64,000 bases of DNA from an uncultured Geobacteraceae bacterium (GCA_903875605.1 CAIQWT010000102.1:1-64000), one strand, 5' to 3'; positions 37,331 to 47,237 are shown, counted from the first letter of the stretch. Made by a program: numbers and translations. Notes: generated by a model not told the origin, from the letters alone.

Positions 37331-37338
37331 TTAGTGCC

Positions 37339-37941
37339 ATGGCCCACAAAGGGAATACGGAAGTTCCACAACGTTGTTGTCTTGGCTGCAGGTCCAGCAA
37401 AGACAAGAACCTGTTATTAAGGTTTGTACTTACGCCTGAAATGGAAGTTCTACCGGATCTAGATAGCCGTCTTCCTGGTAGAGGGTCATATACCTGTATT
37501 GATAAGCGCTGTCTGACTACAGCGATAGAAAAACGGCAATTCAAACGTTCTTACAAAATAGATGTAACCCTAATGCCGGCAGAACAATATGTCGATTATG
37601 TCAGGCAGATGCTGCACAGTCGCATTATCGGCCTGATTGGTCTAGCCAACAAAGCGGGCCTAATCACTGGCGGTGGCTCTATGGTCAGTGACGCGTTAAA
37701 GGGTAAAAAAAGACCGGGTCTTGTTATTGTTGCTTCAGATGTTTCTGAGGCAATTGGAGCTAAGCTGATATATTCAGCAACCGTACATCAAGTACCGCAT
37801 AGAGTTGCAGTCACTAAAGATGATTTCGGAGCAATTTTAGGTAAGGCGCCCAGAAGCGCGATTGCCGTAGCATCAGGCGGCTTTGTTGCGCAACTGGTGA
37901 AAGCTATTGATAGATACAAAAACTTCCTGGGGGAGGTATAA
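37339..37941 (+). CDS. RnpM (YlxR)-L7Ae-like fusion protein
   Basis: 200 residues, a fusion of two small proteins that are often separate. Residues 1-95 are YlxR/RnpM (DUF448), with the motif [14 protein letters not shown] and LPGRGSYTC. Residues about 97-195 are an L7Ae/YlxQ-like RNA-binding domain ([19 protein letters not shown]). RnpM modulates RNase P in some bacteria; L7Ae-like proteins bind K-turns. The fused form is common in deltaproteobacteria. It lies in the standard place between nusA (8 bp) and infB (5 bp). Confidence 0.9.
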   Translation: MAHKGNTEVPQRCCLGCRSSKDKNLLLRFVLTPEMEVLPDLDSRLPGRGSYTCIDKRCLTTAIEKRQFKRSYKIDVTLMPAEQYVDYVRQMLHSRIIGLIGLANKAGLITGGGSMVSDALKGKKRPGLVIVASDVSEAIGAKLIYSATVHQVPHRVAVTKDDFGAILGKAPRSAIAVASGGFVAQLVKAIDRYKNFLGEV

Positions 37942-37946
37942 AGAAT

Positions 37947-40682
37947 ATGGGAAAAATTAGTGTAGGTAGTTTGGCTAAAACATTGGGAATTGAGCCCAAA
38001 GATGCAATTACCAGACTCAAGGAAATTGGTGTTGACGCTAAAACGGCTACATCGCAGGTTGATGAGGGTGTCGTTGCGCGTTTGACCGCCCCCCAGCCTA
38101 AAGACACCGGTACCAATGAGGTTAGGGTTGCATCTAATATCATTCGCCGCAGAGCTAAAATTGTTACTGCGGAAGAAGTCGAAGCTATTGTAGCCACTGT
38201 TACCGAGCCTATTACTGTTGCGCCACAGGTAAATCCGCAACCGGTTCCAGCGCCGCAGCTTACAGTGACACCGACAGCAGCAGTAATTATTAGTCCAGAT
38301 GTGCAAAAAGAGGCTGTAGTTATTGCCGCACCGGTAACCGAACCATCGCCACTGCCTGTAAAGCCTGTTGAAGAGGTAAAAGCTGGACCGAACCAGGCCA
38401 GAATACTTGGCATGGTTGAAATCCATGGCGTAACAAGTCGTCCAACTCGTGTTGTGACCAGAGAAACTCCAGTTACGCCGCGCAGCGCTCCTCAGCGTCC
38501 AGTTCAGGATCCAACGCAACAGAGAAGACCAGCCCCTGCAGCAGCAGATCAGAGAAGGCCAGCTCCTGGAGCTGACACGAGACGCCCTTCACCTGGTTTT
38601 GAGCAGAAACGACCGGTTTCAACGATTCCTTCTGCTCCCGCTACTGAGCTTGATCGCTCCAGAATGAAACAGGTTCAGCTCGCTCCAGCTGCTCTTCCTG
38701 GTGGTGACAATAGACGTGGTGGCAAGAAAGAGGGTCCTGGGTACGGAGATGCTGGAAAGGGCGTAAAAAAGGGAGCCCCACCAGCAAAGAAAAAAGAACA
38801 GCCACGTAAAAACGAAATTATTGAAAAGCGCGAGCGCGCTTTTGATCCGGCCTACAAAGGATCTAAAAAACGCGGAGGAAAAGAGCGGGTTTCCGATACT
38901 AAAAAAACTGAAATTACCGTACCAAAAGCAATTAAGCGAATTATTAAAATATCGGAAAGCATTTCGGTTGGTGAACTTGCTAAACGCCTTGGCATCAAAG
39001 CAAATGACCTTATAAAATCACTCATGAAAATGGGGATGATGGTTACTATTAACCATCAACTTGACTTTGATACAGCAGTAATTCTGGCTTCAGAGTACGA
39101 ATATGAAGTGGAAAACGTAGCTGTAGATCTTGATGAAATTCTTGAATCGACGGTTGATGCGCCGGAAACTCTTGTAAACAGACCGCCTGTTGTTACAATC
39201 ATGGGACATGTTGACCATGGCAAGACATCTTTACTTGACGCAATCCGCGAAGCCAATGTTATCGCTGGAGAGGCTGGAGGAATCACCCAACACATCGGTG
39301 CGTATGATGTTGAGTTGAACGGCCGTAAGATAACATTCCTGGATACTCCAGGACATGAAGCTTTTACTGCTATGCGTGCTCGTGGTGCAAAAGTCACCGA
39401 TATTGTAGTACTTGTTGTTGCTGCTGACGACGGTGTTATGCCTCAGACCAAAGAAGCTATCAATCACTCCAAAGCAGCCGGAGTGCCCATCATTGTTGCT
39501 ATCAACAAGATCGATAAGCCGGGAGCAAAACCAGAGAAAGTCAAGCAGGAACTAACAGAGCAGGGTATTGTTTCCTCTGAATGGGGAGGCGATGTTACAA
39601 TGGTTGAAGTTTCTGCTAAACAGCGCCTGAATCTTGAGGGATTGCTGGAGATGATTCTTCTGCAGGCCGATCTAATGGAGCTGACCGCTAATCCTGATAA
39701 ATTGGCTAAAGGTACCATTGTCGAAGGAAAACTTGATAAGGGACGCGGACCCGTTGCTACAGTTTTGGTGCAGGAAGGCACACTTAAAACAGGTGATTAT
39801 TGTGTTGTAGGTATTCATTCCGGACGTGTTAGGGCGATGCAGAATGATCGCGGTGAAAAGGTCATTGAAGCGGGTCCATCTATGCCTGTGGAACTGGTTG
39901 GATTGTCCGGAGTGCCTGATGCGGGTGATATTTTTGTGGCTATGAAGGATGAGAAGCAGGCCAAGGAAATTGCCACATTACGCCAGATCAAGCATCGGGA
40001 AATTGAGTTTGCTAAACATACCAAGTTATCGCTTGAAGATCTTTATAAACGGATTCAGAGCGGTGAAGTTAAAGATCTTAATGTTGTTGTCAAAGGTGAT
40101 GTTCAGGGTTCAGTTGAGGCTGTTGGTGAAACATTACGTAAGCTTTCTACTGAAGCGATCCGTCTGAATGTTATTCACTCTGCCGTTGGTGCTGTTACTG
40201 AAACGGATGTTAACCTTGCCGCTGCTTCAAACGCAATTATTATCGGTTTTAATGTCCGACCTGAAGTTAAGGCTCAGGGACATGCCGAAAGAGAAGGCGT
40301 TGATATAAGACTTTACAGCATTATATATGATGCGGTTGAAGATGTTAAGAAAGCCATGGAAGGTCTTCTTGACCCTACTTTTAAAGAGAAATTCCTCGGC
40401 CGTGTTGAGATTCGTGATGTATTTAGCGTACCGAAATTCGGTAATGTAGCCGGTAGTTACGTAACTGATGGCAAGATGGTTCGTAATGCTCAAGTACGTC
40501 TGCTTCGTGATAATGTTGTTGTGTATGAGGGTAAAATGTCTTCACTACGTCGTTTTAAAGATGATGTTAAAGACGTTTCCACCGGTTATGAGTGCGGCAT
40601 TGGACTGGAAAATTACAATGACATTAAAGTCGGTGATATCATCGAAGCATTTGAAATGGAAAAAATAGCTACTAAATTATAA
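37947..40682 (+). CDS. infB: Translation initiation factor IF-2
   Basis: 911 residues. An N-terminal IF-2N region ([18 protein letters not shown]) is followed by a long Pro/Ala/Arg-rich linker (about 90-300) and a second IF-2N-like segment ([21 protein letters not shown]). The GTPase domain has G1 GHVDHGKT at 420-427, DTPGHEAF and NKIDKPGA. Domains II, III and IV follow to the conserved C terminus ([21 protein letters not shown]). IF-2 delivers fMet-tRNA to the 30S subunit. It is in the nusA-infB-rbfA-truB operon. Confidence 0.97.
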   Translation: MGKISVGSLAKTLGIEPKDAITRLKEIGVDAKTATSQVDEGVVARLTAPQPKDTGTNEVRVASNIIRRRAKIVTAEEVEAIVATVTEPITVAPQVNPQPVPAPQLTVTPTAAVIISPDVQKEAVVIAAPVTEPSPLPVKPVEEVKAGPNQARILGMVEIHGVTSRPTRVVTRETPVTPRSAPQRPVQDPTQQRRPAPAAADQRRPAPGADTRRPSPGFEQKRPVSTIPSAPATELDRSRMKQVQLAPAALPGGDNRRGGKKEGPGYGDAGKGVKKGAPPAKKKEQPRKNEIIEKRERAFDPAYKGSKKRGGKERVSDTKKTEITVPKAIKRIIKISESISVGELAKRLGIKANDLIKSLMKMGMMVTINHQLDFDTAVILASEYEYEVENVAVDLDEILESTVDAPETLVNRPPVVTIMGHVDHGKTSLLDAIREANVIAGEAGGITQHIGAYDVELNGRKITFLDTPGHEAFTAMRARGAKVTDIVVLVVAADDGVMPQTKEAINHSKAAGVPIIVAINKIDKPGAKPEKVKQELTEQGIVSSEWGGDVTMVEVSAKQRLNLEGLLEMILLQADLMELTANPDKLAKGTIVEGKLDKGRGPVATVLVQEGTLKTGDYCVVGIHSGRVRAMQNDRGEKVIEAGPSMPVELVGLSGVPDAGDIFVAMKDEKQAKEIATLRQIKHREIEFAKHTKLSLEDLYKRIQSGEVKDLNVVVKGDVQGSVEAVGETLRKLSTEAIRLNVIHSAVGAVTETDVNLAAASNAIIIGFNVRPEVKAQGHAEREGVDIRLYSIIYDAVEDVKKAMEGLLDPTFKEKFLGRVEIRDVFSVPKFGNVAGSYVTDGKMVRNAQVRLLRDNVVVYEGKMSSLRRFKDDVKDVSTGYECGIGLENYNDIKVGDIIEAFEMEKIATKL

Positions 40683-40763
40683 ATCAGTTGAGTGATGAGG
40701 GAGGAGATGCGTATTCTGAATTTCTTTCTCATTACTCATCTCTTCTCTGTTTAAGAGGTTATT

Positions 40764-41135
40764 ATGCAACACAAACGCTCTGATAAAGTAGCCGAAACAA
40801 TTCATGAAATTATCTGTTCTATACTCTCAAGGGGACTTAACGACCCGCGGATAGGTTTTGTCACGATTACTGGAGTTGAAGTAACTGATGATTTAAGTTT
40901 GGCTCGCATTTATTTTACGGTTATCGGAGACGAAACAGTAAAAAAAGATACTGAAGCCGGATTAAACAGTGCAAAAGGGTTCATTCGTCGTGATATAGGC
41001 AAGAAACTTACGATCAGGCATACTCCGGAACTTGTATTCAAATACGATAAATCACTCGATTACGGCAGTAGGATAGAATCTCTTCTCAAGGAGATACACA
41101 CTGAGCATGACGGAAACAATTCTACAGATAATTGA
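40764..41135 (+). CDS. rbfA: Ribosome-binding factor A
   Basis: 123 residues with the RbfA signature: N-terminal KVAETIHEIICSILSRGLNDPRIGFVTITGVEVTDDLS, and ARIYFTV and IRHTPELVFKYD further on. It binds the 30S subunit and helps 16S rRNA mature at the 5' end, mainly in the cold. It overlaps the nrnA gene by 29 bases, a sign of coupling, and follows infB after 81 bp that hold an imperfect hairpin. Confidence 0.95.
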   Translation: MQHKRSDKVAETIHEIICSILSRGLNDPRIGFVTITGVEVTDDLSLARIYFTVIGDETVKKDTEAGLNSAKGFIRRDIGKKLTIRHTPELVFKYDKSLDYGSRIESLLKEIHTEHDGNNSTDN

Positions 41136-42066
41136 AGTAATTCGCAGTAACTCCTCATTTCTTCTAACTACTCATGAAGGGCCGGATGGCGATGCCATCG
41201 GTTCATCACTGGCTCTTGCGTCTTTTCTCAGAAAAATAGGTAAAGACGTAACGATCCATTATCAGGATCCTGTCCCTGATTTATATGCTTTCCTTCCTGG
41301 TTCTGATTCTGTTCTCTCTCACATTCCCATCCGGGATTATGACGTTTCCGTTATACTTGATATCGGCGAAAGGAAGCGGGCAGGTAATGAATTCTGCGAT
41401 TTTACGCAGGTTAACACTTCCATCAATATTGACCATCACCTCTCTTGCGAAAAATTTGGCGACTTCAATCTTATAGACTCTCAGGCCGCTGCTACCGGTG
41501 CCCTTGTCTATCGAATAGCCCATGCCTACGGATATCAATTCGACCGCGAAACTGCTCTATGTATCTATGTTGCAATTCTTACCGATACAGGTTCCTTTCG
41601 TTATTCAAATGCAAATCGCGAAGCTTTTACCATTGCCGGTGAAATGATAGATTACGGTATAAATGCCTGGGATGTTGCGGAACAGCTTTATGAAAATCAA
41701 CCACAAAAACGGCTTGAACTTTTGGCCCGGTGCCTGCCTACTCTTGACGTATTTAAAGACGGACTTGCAGCGTCAGTTGTCATAACGAGTGACATGTATG
41801 CTGCCAGCGGAGCAGATGCCGAACTTACTGATGGTTTTGTTAATTATCCCCGATCTATCCGTGGGGTAGAAGTGGCAATATTTTTCAGACAGTTGGCATA
41901 TAGGAAGTTTAAGGTTGGCTTTCGATCAAAGGGAAAAGTGAATGTTGCTGCCTTTTCAGCGGCACTTGGAGGGGGTGGTCACCATAACGCTGCCGGGTGT
42001 ACGGTTGAGGGCTCACTTGATGAAGTTAAGGCTACCGTCTACAGTATAGTGGAAGCGTCTCTTTGA
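41107..42066 (+). CDS. nrnA: DHH/DHHA1 phosphoesterase NrnA-like
   Basis: A 319-residue member of the bifunctional oligoribonuclease/pAp-phosphatase family. The DHH motifs are visible: HEGPDGDAIGSSLAL, ILDIGE, INIDHHLSCEKF and ILTDTGSF. The DHHA1 GGGHHNAAG motif is near the end. It degrades short RNA oligonucleotides and the phosphoadenosine by-products of sulfate metabolism, using Mn2+. In many bacteria it lies between rbfA and truB, as here. Its start overlaps the end of rbfA; its stop overlaps the truB start. Confidence 0.93.
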   Translation: MTETILQIIEVIRSNSSFLLTTHEGPDGDAIGSSLALASFLRKIGKDVTIHYQDPVPDLYAFLPGSDSVLSHIPIRDYDVSVILDIGERKRAGNEFCDFTQVNTSINIDHHLSCEKFGDFNLIDSQAAATGALVYRIAHAYGYQFDRETALCIYVAILTDTGSFRYSNANREAFTIAGEMIDYGINAWDVAEQLYENQPQKRLELLARCLPTLDVFKDGLAASVVITSDMYAASGADAELTDGFVNYPRSIRGVEVAIFFRQLAYRKFKVGFRSKGKVNVAAFSAALGGGGHHNAAGCTVEGSLDEVKATVYSIVEASL

Positions 42067-42974
42067 TAAACGGATTTGTTATTATCGACAAACCTGCCGG
42101 TATCACCTCTCATGATGTCGTAAGTCGTGTGCGACGCATTCTGGGGACACGTAAAGTCGGTCACACTGGGACTCTTGATCCATTTGCAACCGGCGTTCTT
42201 CCAATTGCAGTCAATAATGGGACTAAAGTTATTCCGTTCCTTGATGAAGGAAGCAAAACTTACGAAGCTCTTTTGCTTCTTGGAATTACCACCGATACGC
42301 TGGACATGACTGGAGCTGTTCTGTCTGATTCTGATCCTTCTGCTGTCACGGAAGAGCAATTTATCTCATGTATTGCCGGTTTTACCGGCGCGCTAAGTCA
42401 GGTTCCTCCGATGTATTCTGCCATAAAGCAGAATGGTCAACCTCTTTATAAATTGGCACGACAGGGGGTTGAGGTTGAGCGTAAAGCCCGCGACGTTGAA
42501 ATATATTCCATCAAGCTTCTTTCCTTTGATCTTCCCCTTATATCTATTCGCGTTGTCTGTTCACGCGGCACATATGTGCGTAGTCTGGCTGATGACATAG
42601 GACGTAAGTTAGGGTGTGGTGCCGCTCTTCAGGAATTACGACGCTGTGCAAGCGGACCGTTCCACCTGGAGAATTCTGTTGCTCTTGCAGATTTAGAGAC
42701 GGCAGTAAGCGAAATGAGGGCGATGGACCTCTGTCTGTCTCCTATGTCGGTGCTAGAACATTTGCCTGAAATTCCATTATCTCAGGTTGGACTTGAGGGG
42801 CTTCGATTCGGCAGGTCACCATCGTGGAGTGCAACCTTACTTGAAAACCCTCTAGCTTGTACCGAGGAGACCGCAGTACGCCTGACAGCAGATGGAAATC
42901 TTGTTGCAATTGGTAAGTTGATTCCTACTTGTGGTTCTGATTCTGTTATCACGCTGAAACGGGTATTGATATGA
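42063..42974 (+). CDS. truB: tRNA pseudouridine-55 synthase
   Basis: 303 residues from TTG 42063, which overlaps the nrnA stop (TTTGATAA). The catalytic aspartate is Asp39 in VGHTGTLDPFATGVLP. YEALLLLG and the RVVCSRGTYVRSLADDIG segment are also intact. It makes pseudouridine 55 in the T loop of nearly all tRNAs. The C-terminal part (about 225-303) is a PUA-like domain. The next gene, rpsO, follows after 103 bp. Confidence 0.96.
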   Translation: MINGFVIIDKPAGITSHDVVSRVRRILGTRKVGHTGTLDPFATGVLPIAVNNGTKVIPFLDEGSKTYEALLLLGITTDTLDMTGAVLSDSDPSAVTEEQFISCIAGFTGALSQVPPMYSAIKQNGQPLYKLARQGVEVERKARDVEIYSIKLLSFDLPLISIRVVCSRGTYVRSLADDIGRKLGCGAALQELRRCASGPFHLENSVALADLETAVSEMRAMDLCLSPMSVLEHLPEIPLSQVGLEGLRFGRSPSWSATLLENPLACTEETAVRLTADGNLVAIGKLIPTCGSDSVITLKRVLI

Positions 42975-43077
42975 TATTAGGCTTTACATACTCGCAACAA
43001 TATGGTAATTAATTCAACTCTAAAAAATAGTATGCGTTTTATACGCTTTAACAAAAAACACAATGGGGGAACAACCA

Positions 43078-43344
43078 GTGCTGGCAACCGAAAAAAAGCA
43101 GGAAATCATCAATGCATTTAAGAAACACGAGAGTGACACAGGTTCTCCAGAAGTTCAGATTGCAATTTTAACCGAACGTATAACCTATCTCACTGAGCAT
43201 TTTAAAACACACAAAAAAGATCATCATAGCCGTCGCGGTCTTCTTAAGCTTGTTGGCCAGAGAAGGCGCCTGCTCGATTACCTTAAGGGTAAAGAGCTGG
43301 GTAGATACAAAACTGTTATCGAAAGACTCGGCATTCGTAGATAG
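43078..43344 (+). CDS. rpsO: 30S ribosomal protein S15
   Basis: 88 residues from GTG 43078. A GGGGGA site 8 bases upstream sets this start; the in-frame ATG at 43063 sits before that site and gives an over-long N terminus. The S15 signature [15 protein letters not shown] and the [21 protein letters not shown] segment are intact. S15 binds 16S rRNA early in 30S assembly and often represses its own mRNA. The truB-rpsO-pnp order is standard. Confidence 0.97.
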   Translation: MLATEKKQEIINAFKKHESDTGSPEVQIAILTERITYLTEHFKTHKKDHHSRRGLLKLVGQRRRLLDYLKGKELGRYKTVIERLGIRR

Positions 43345-43348
43345 TATC

Positions 43349-43390
43349 AGGCGGTATATCTGTAATTACTAGATATACCGCCTCACTTTT
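43349..43390 (+). terminator. Terminator after rpsO
   Basis: AGGCGGTATATCT (43349-43361) pairs perfectly with AGATATACCGCCT (43371-43383) with a 9-base loop, then CACTTTT. In other bacteria a hairpin between rpsO and pnp lets part of the transcription through. Confidence 0.85.
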
Positions 43391-43410
43391 TACAGTATGC
43401 TCATTTAAGA

Positions 43411-43434
43411 AAAGGGCTTTGTGGCCCTTTTTAT
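43411..43434 (+). terminator. Second hairpin between rpsO and pnp
   Basis: AAAGGGC pairs with GCCCTTT around a 6-base loop and is followed by T-rich sequence. It lies about 50 bases after the first terminator. The two in series would strengthen termination. Confidence 0.6.
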
Positions 43435-43597
43435 ATTTGTTGGGGGCGTGGCTAGAGCTTCTTTAAAGTAGAAGTACCTTGTTTCTGTGATGTTTACAAT
43501 GTGATTAATCCTCCCATTGCACCAATTACGTGACAAAATACACTATAAAAAGAAGTTGTAGCGACGACCCCAACGCAACCGAAGAGGAGAAATGAAT

Positions 43598-45706
43598 ATG
43601 GAACAAAATGTTCAGGTTGAGTTTGGGGGGAGAACTATTACACTCTCCACCGGCAAAATGGCAAAACAGGCCAGTGGTGCTGTTGTAGTCAGTTGTGGCG
43701 ATACTGTAGTACTTGTCACAGTTGTAGCAGCAAAAGAAGCCAAAGAAGGTCAGGACTTTTTCCCGCTTACTGTTAATTACACGGAAAAGGCTTATGCCGG
43801 CGGCAAGATTCCAGGAGGTTTTTTCAAGCGGGAGGCTCGTCCTTCTGATCCTGAAACGCTTACATGTCGTCTGATTGACCGTCCGATCCGTCCGCTATTC
43901 CCGGAAACATTTCTGAATGACACTCAGATTATTGCTACTGTTGTCTCTGCTGATCAGGACAATGATCCTGGTATTTTGTCGATGCTTGGGGCTTCTGCTG
44001 CACTCATGATCTCCGACATCCCTTTTAATGGGCCTATTGCCGGCGCAAAGGTTGCTCGTGTAGATGGTAAATTCATCTGTAATCCTTCTGCTGAAGAACT
44101 TGAAAAAAGCGATCTTGAAATTGTCGTTGCTGCAAGTCGCGATGCTGTAATCATGGTTGAAGGCGAAGCTAAATTCGTATCAGAAGCAGATTTACTGGAA
44201 GGTGTGTTCTTTGCTAAAGAAGCTATGTTGCCGCTGATTGAAGCGCAGGAAAAGCTGCAGAAACTTGCTGGAGTTGCAAAACGTGCTGTTAAAGCTGCAG
44301 TTGTTGATGAAGTCCTGCTGGCACGCGTGAAGGAACTTGCTTATAACCGCATTGGCGAAGCAGTTAAGCTGAAGGCGAAAAATGAGCGTCATGATCAGAT
44401 CAATCTGATCAAAGCTGAAACTATTGAAGCTTTAAAAACGGAGTTCGAAGGTTCGGCAAAACAGATTAAAGCGTTTTTGGGTGATTTTGAGTATGACCGT
44501 GTTCGCGCTGATGTTCTTGATACAGGTATCCGTATCGATGGCCGTACAACTAACACGATTCGCCCGATCAGTACAGAAACTGGTTTTTTACCGCGTGTTC
44601 ACGGCTCTGCACTGTTTACTCGTGGTGAAACACAGGCACTGGTTGCCGCGACATTGGGTACTTCCAGCGATGAGCAGCGCATTGATTCACTCTACGGCGC
44701 TTCACGGAAACGTTTTCTGCTGCACTATAATTTTCCTCCATTCTCTGTTGGCGAAACCAGCTTCCGATTGGGACCTGGTCGTCGTGAAATAGGTCATGGT
44801 ATGCTTGCTGAGCGTGCCCTTGCTGCTGTTCTGCCGGCTCATGATGATTTTCCATACACAATCCGGATCGTTTCCGAAACTCTTGAGAGTAATGGCTCCT
44901 CCTCAATGGCCGCCGTATGTGGCGGTTGTATGTCAATGATGGATGCCGGTATACCGGTAACTGCTCCAGTAGCCGGTATCGCTATGGGCCTGATCAAAGA
45001 AGGTGATAAGTTTGCCATCCTGTCCGATATTCTTGGCGATGAAGATCATCTTGGTGATATGGACTTCAAGGTAGCTGGCACTGCACAAGGTGTTACTGCT
45101 CTTCAGATGGACATCAAAATTGGTGGTGTAACCAAGGAAATCATGGAGCAGGCCCTCAAACAGGCTCGTGAGGGTCGTTTGCATATCCTAGAAAAAATGG
45201 CTGAAACTCTTGCTGCACCAAGGGCTGAGATGTCTCCATTTGCTCCTCGTATTACGACTATTTATGTTAAGACGGACCGTATCCGCGACGTCATTGGCAC
45301 AGGTGGTAAAAATATCCGGAACATCACTGAGACAACCGGCGTAACAGTTGACATTGATGATACCGGTCGTATTAACATCGCCAGTACTAACAAGGAAGCC
45401 TGTGACCTTGCTATTCAGATGATCCGTGGACTTACGGATGAGGCTGAAGAAGGCAAGTTGTACATGGGGACCGTACGCAAAATCATGGACTTCGGTGCTT
45501 TTGTCGAAATCATGCCTGGAACTGATGGCCTTGTTCATATCTCCGAACTTGATACTGCACGAGTTAAGCTGGTTACCGATGTTATGAACGAAGGTGACAA
45601 AGTGTTGGTAAAATGTATCGGTGTTGATAAAAATGGTAAAATCAAGCTCTCCCGCAAGGAAGCACTTGGTCTTAACCTTGACGGCTCCAAGGTTGACGCT
45701 GCATAA
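43598..45706 (+). CDS. pnp: Polyribonucleotide nucleotidyltransferase (PNPase)
   Basis: 702 residues from ATG 43598. An AGGAG site (43585-43589) is 8 bases before this ATG but only 2 bases before the alternative ATG at 43592, so 43598 is preferred. It has two RNase PH domains (with [30 protein letters not shown] and the catalytic region [18 protein letters not shown]). A KH domain ([19 protein letters not shown]) and an S1 domain ([28 protein letters not shown]) follow. PNPase degrades RNA 3' to 5' using phosphate and forms a trimer. Confidence 0.97.
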   Translation: MEQNVQVEFGGRTITLSTGKMAKQASGAVVVSCGDTVVLVTVVAAKEAKEGQDFFPLTVNYTEKAYAGGKIPGGFFKREARPSDPETLTCRLIDRPIRPLFPETFLNDTQIIATVVSADQDNDPGILSMLGASAALMISDIPFNGPIAGAKVARVDGKFICNPSAEELEKSDLEIVVAASRDAVIMVEGEAKFVSEADLLEGVFFAKEAMLPLIEAQEKLQKLAGVAKRAVKAAVVDEVLLARVKELAYNRIGEAVKLKAKNERHDQINLIKAETIEALKTEFEGSAKQIKAFLGDFEYDRVRADVLDTGIRIDGRTTNTIRPISTETGFLPRVHGSALFTRGETQALVAATLGTSSDEQRIDSLYGASRKRFLLHYNFPPFSVGETSFRLGPGRREIGHGMLAERALAAVLPAHDDFPYTIRIVSETLESNGSSSMAAVCGGCMSMMDAGIPVTAPVAGIAMGLIKEGDKFAILSDILGDEDHLGDMDFKVAGTAQGVTALQMDIKIGGVTKEIMEQALKQAREGRLHILEKMAETLAAPRAEMSPFAPRITTIYVKTDRIRDVIGTGGKNIRNITETTGVTVDIDDTGRINIASTNKEACDLAIQMIRGLTDEAEEGKLYMGTVRKIMDFGAFVEIMPGTDGLVHISELDTARVKLVTDVMNEGDKVLVKCIGVDKNGKIKLSRKEALGLNLDGSKVDAA

Positions 45707-45732
45707 ACTCTAGTTGCGTTTATAAAAAGTTA

Positions 45733-45769
45733 AATAGGCGGAGCCAATTATGGTTCCGCCTATTTTTTT
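45733..45769 (+). terminator. Terminator after pnp
   Basis: AATAGGCGGAGCC (45733-45745) pairs with GGTTCCGCCTATT (45752-45764), with one G-T pair, and is followed by T residues to 45769. It ends the rpsO-pnp transcript. Confidence 0.9.
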
Positions 45770-45776
45770 AAAGCTA

Positions 45777-46133
45777 TCAGCATGAGCTATATTTTGCGAA
45801 TTCTCCTCCTGTTGTGGTCACTAGTTTTGCTCGACACTTATCTCTGGTCGCAATATTTAGACCATTCATTTTGCTGGCTATAAGGACGATAACTTCTTTG
45901 GAATTAAGCTGCCCGAGACAAGCAGGCAGAATCTCCCGTTTGATGCCGGCGTCAATTTTGCCAATGCTCCAATAACGATTGTATGAAGATAATATTTCGT
46001 AAAGCTTGGCTGATTGCATTCTGTCCCACCGATATGTTTTGTATTTGCGTTGATAATATGACCGATATACCGGTGAATCAAGAATGTTTTTAATTTTTTG
46101 GTCAACTCTATCAACATGCTGTAGGGGATGCAT
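45777..46133 (-). CDS. Hypothetical protein, 118 aa
   Basis: I do not recognise this protein. It is basic and Tyr/Arg-rich (YRSYYQRKYKTYRWDRM). There is no signal peptide or membrane segment. Its 3' end (about 45821-45877) is repeated imperfectly at 46207-46262, where the reading frame is broken. It lies between the pnp terminator and the tRNA-Pro that bounds the prophage. A TATAAT-like box is 15-20 bases before the ATG. It could be a host accessory gene or a remnant of an earlier insertion at this tRNA. The alternative overlapping frame to 46240 is less gene-like. Confidence 0.45.
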   Translation of the reverse strand: MHPLQHVDRVDQKIKNILDSPVYRSYYQRKYKTYRWDRMQSAKLYEILSSYNRYWSIGKIDAGIKREILPACLGQLNSKEVIVLIASKMNGLNIATRDKCRAKLVTTTGGEFAKYSSC

Positions 46134-46206
46134 TTTACAGATGGTATTATACTACTAGTAAAATGTGTAAGACTGCACAAATAGGCTTTTATCCTGCAAT
46201 GCCGGT

Positions 46207-46262
46207 TCTGGTTTTGCTTGACACTAATCTGTGGTTGCAATATATTGACTGTTCATTTACTG
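46207..46262 (-). pseudogene. Degenerate copy of the 3' end of the 45777-46133 gene
   Basis: This 56-base stretch matches 45821-45877 at roughly 80 percent by eye, in the same orientation. On the minus strand its reading frame resembles the end of the 118-aa protein but has an early stop. It suggests a tandem duplication in which one copy has decayed to its tail. Confidence 0.6.
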
Positions 46263-46398
46263 GACCTCCAGGTCTCCCAATTGAAGTGTTGCTCTCCCCG
46301 GAGCAAAGCTGATAAAAATGAACCTGGGTACAAAAAGGGCACAGTAGAGGTAGAAGTAGGGTAGGGCAGATTAAGTAAGTAGTTGAAATAGTTGATTT

Positions 46399-46475
46399 CG
46401 GTGCGTAGCGCAGCCTGGTAGCGCACTAGACTGGGGGTCTAGTGGTCGCAAGTTCAAATCTTGTCGCACCGACCA
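46399..46475 (+). tRNA. tRNA-Pro (anticodon GGG), candidate prophage attachment gene
   Basis: A 77-base cloverleaf. The acceptor stem CGGTGCG pairs with CGCACCG, then discriminator A and encoded CCA. The D arm contains AGCGCAGCCTGGTAGCG. The anticodon arm CTAGA-CTGGGGG-TCTAG gives anticodon GGG. A T arm with GTTCAAATC follows. The prophage lysis genes begin about 70 bases after it. tRNA 3' ends are the usual sites for tyrosine-integrase prophages, so the core attachment sequence probably lies in its 3' half. Confidence 0.96.
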
Positions 46476-46480
46476 TAAAT

Positions 46481-46526
46481 AAAGGGCTAGCGGGTTTTTA
46501 AAACCTTCTAGCCCTTTACTTTTTTA
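46481..46526 (+). terminator. Terminator after tRNA-Pro
   Basis: AAAGGGCTAG (46481-46490) pairs perfectly with CTAGCCCTTT (46508-46517), with an inner GGTTTT/AAAACC helix, followed by ACTTTTTT. It ends tRNA-Pro transcription and separates it from the converging phage genes. Confidence 0.85.
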
Positions 46527-46543
46527 GCAACATTTAGCAACAT
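46524..46543. repeat. Tandem decamer at the phage/host boundary
   Basis: TTAGCAACAT occurs twice in perfect tandem (46524-46533 and 46534-46543), between the tRNA-Pro terminator and the last phage stop codon. Short direct repeats beside an attachment site often bind integrase arms. Here that role is only suggested by position. Confidence 0.7.
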
Positions 46544-46544
46544 G

Positions 46545-46769
46545 CTATTTGCACTTTTCAGCCTGCTCCAGTATCCGAGCTAATCCGGACGCCGAAATCA
46601 GCCAACCGTCGAACGATGCCGGATTCCCCTTCTTGATCGATTGTGCCTGTGCCTCCGGCATTACCACCGGAGGATCTGGCTTGATCGGCCAGCACCCTGT
46701 CAATCCTAAGTTCAACAGCAGCAGCGTCACCAGACACAAGATCGGTCCTGCCTGCTTGATTCGCCTCAT
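46545..46769 (-). CDS. Phage o-spanin-like lipoprotein (Rz1-like), embedded
   Basis: 74 residues from ATG 46769, with GGAGG 7 bases upstream; an ATG at 46799 lacks such a site. The signal peptide LCLVTLLLLNLGLTGC ends in a good lipobox (LTGC). The mature part begins WPIKPDPPVVMPEAQAQ, Pro-rich like Rz1 proteins. The gene lies almost wholly inside the preceding phage gene in another frame, the arrangement of embedded Rz/Rz1 pairs. Spanins join inner and outer membranes and disrupt the outer membrane at lysis. The embedding, the ribosome site and the lipobox together support the call. Confidence 0.72.
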   Translation of the reverse strand: MRRIKQAGPILCLVTLLLLNLGLTGCWPIKPDPPVVMPEAQAQSIKKGNPASFDGWLISASGLARILEQAEKCK

Positions 46770-46869
46770 TGATTGCCTCCACTTTACGGGCCGGTGCATT
46801 CTCCTGCCAAAACTTCAGCAGTGCCAATAACACCGACCCAATGATGACTATGACGGACCCTACGTCCAC
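46558..46869 (-). CDS. Phage i-spanin-like protein (Rz-like)
   Basis: 103 residues from GTG 46869, with GGAG upstream. An N-terminal membrane helix (VGSVIVIIGSVLLALLKFW) is followed by a polar, helix-prone region (ARKVEAINEANQAGRTDL). This is the layout of an inner-membrane spanin subunit. The o-spanin candidate is embedded within it. It follows the holin-like gene by 2 bp. It is shorter than the classical Rz, and if it is not a spanin it is another small lysis-cassette membrane protein. Confidence 0.6.
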   Translation of the reverse strand: MDVGSVIVIIGSVLLALLKFWQENAPARKVEAINEANQAGRTDLVSGDAAAVELRIDRVLADQARSSGGNAGGTGTIDQEGESGIVRRLADFGVRISSDTGAG

Positions 46870-46871
46870 GA

Positions 46872-47222
46872 TCAGGCTCCGACGTTTATTGTCTGGACAT
46901 TGGCGGCAGTATCGACGACGGCCTGCTCCAGAGTATTAACCGTCTGAGGCGCGGTCATTACCGCAGGGATCTTGTCTCCTGCAACTTGATTGACTGTCGA
47001 GGTGATGGTCGCCGTCAGTGCTGCCTGCTCCTCGGGAGTAAGCGGAGCCGGAATGAAGTAGCAGATCACCGCTACCAGAACGGCCACGGCCACGCCTTCA
47101 TAAGTGAAGGTTCCAGTTGCGATGTACGCTTTCAGTAGAATACCGATTGCTGCAATAATGCCGAGAAGAGTGCTCTTCCAATCTTTTGGTACGCTTGGAA
47201 CTGTGACTGTTACCTGTGCCAT
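46872..47222 (-). CDS. Holin-like phage membrane protein
   Basis: 116 residues with two hydrophobic segments (STLLGIIAAIGILLKAYI and GVAVAVLVAVICYFIPAPL) and a Thr/Ala-rich tail. Position next to the endolysin and spanin genes suggests a holin or holin-like protein that permeabilises the inner membrane to time lysis. AAGGAG precedes the ATG. Assigned from size, helices and context rather than a clear family match. Confidence 0.6.
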   Translation of the reverse strand: MAQVTVTVPSVPKDWKSTLLGIIAAIGILLKAYIATGTFTYEGVAVAVLVAVICYFIPAPLTPEEQAALTATITSTVNQVAGDKIPAVMTAPQTVNTLEQAVVDTAANVQTINVGA

Positions 47223-47237
47223 AATGATTCTCCTTTT

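Noticed and set aside
40683-40763. Imperfect hairpin between infB and rbfA
   Set aside because: Arms pair only in part and no T run follows, so neither terminator nor regulator can be supported.
45878-46240. Alternative 120-codon frame overlapping the hypothetical gene
   Set aside because: It overlaps in another frame, and its start falls in the decayed repeat copy.
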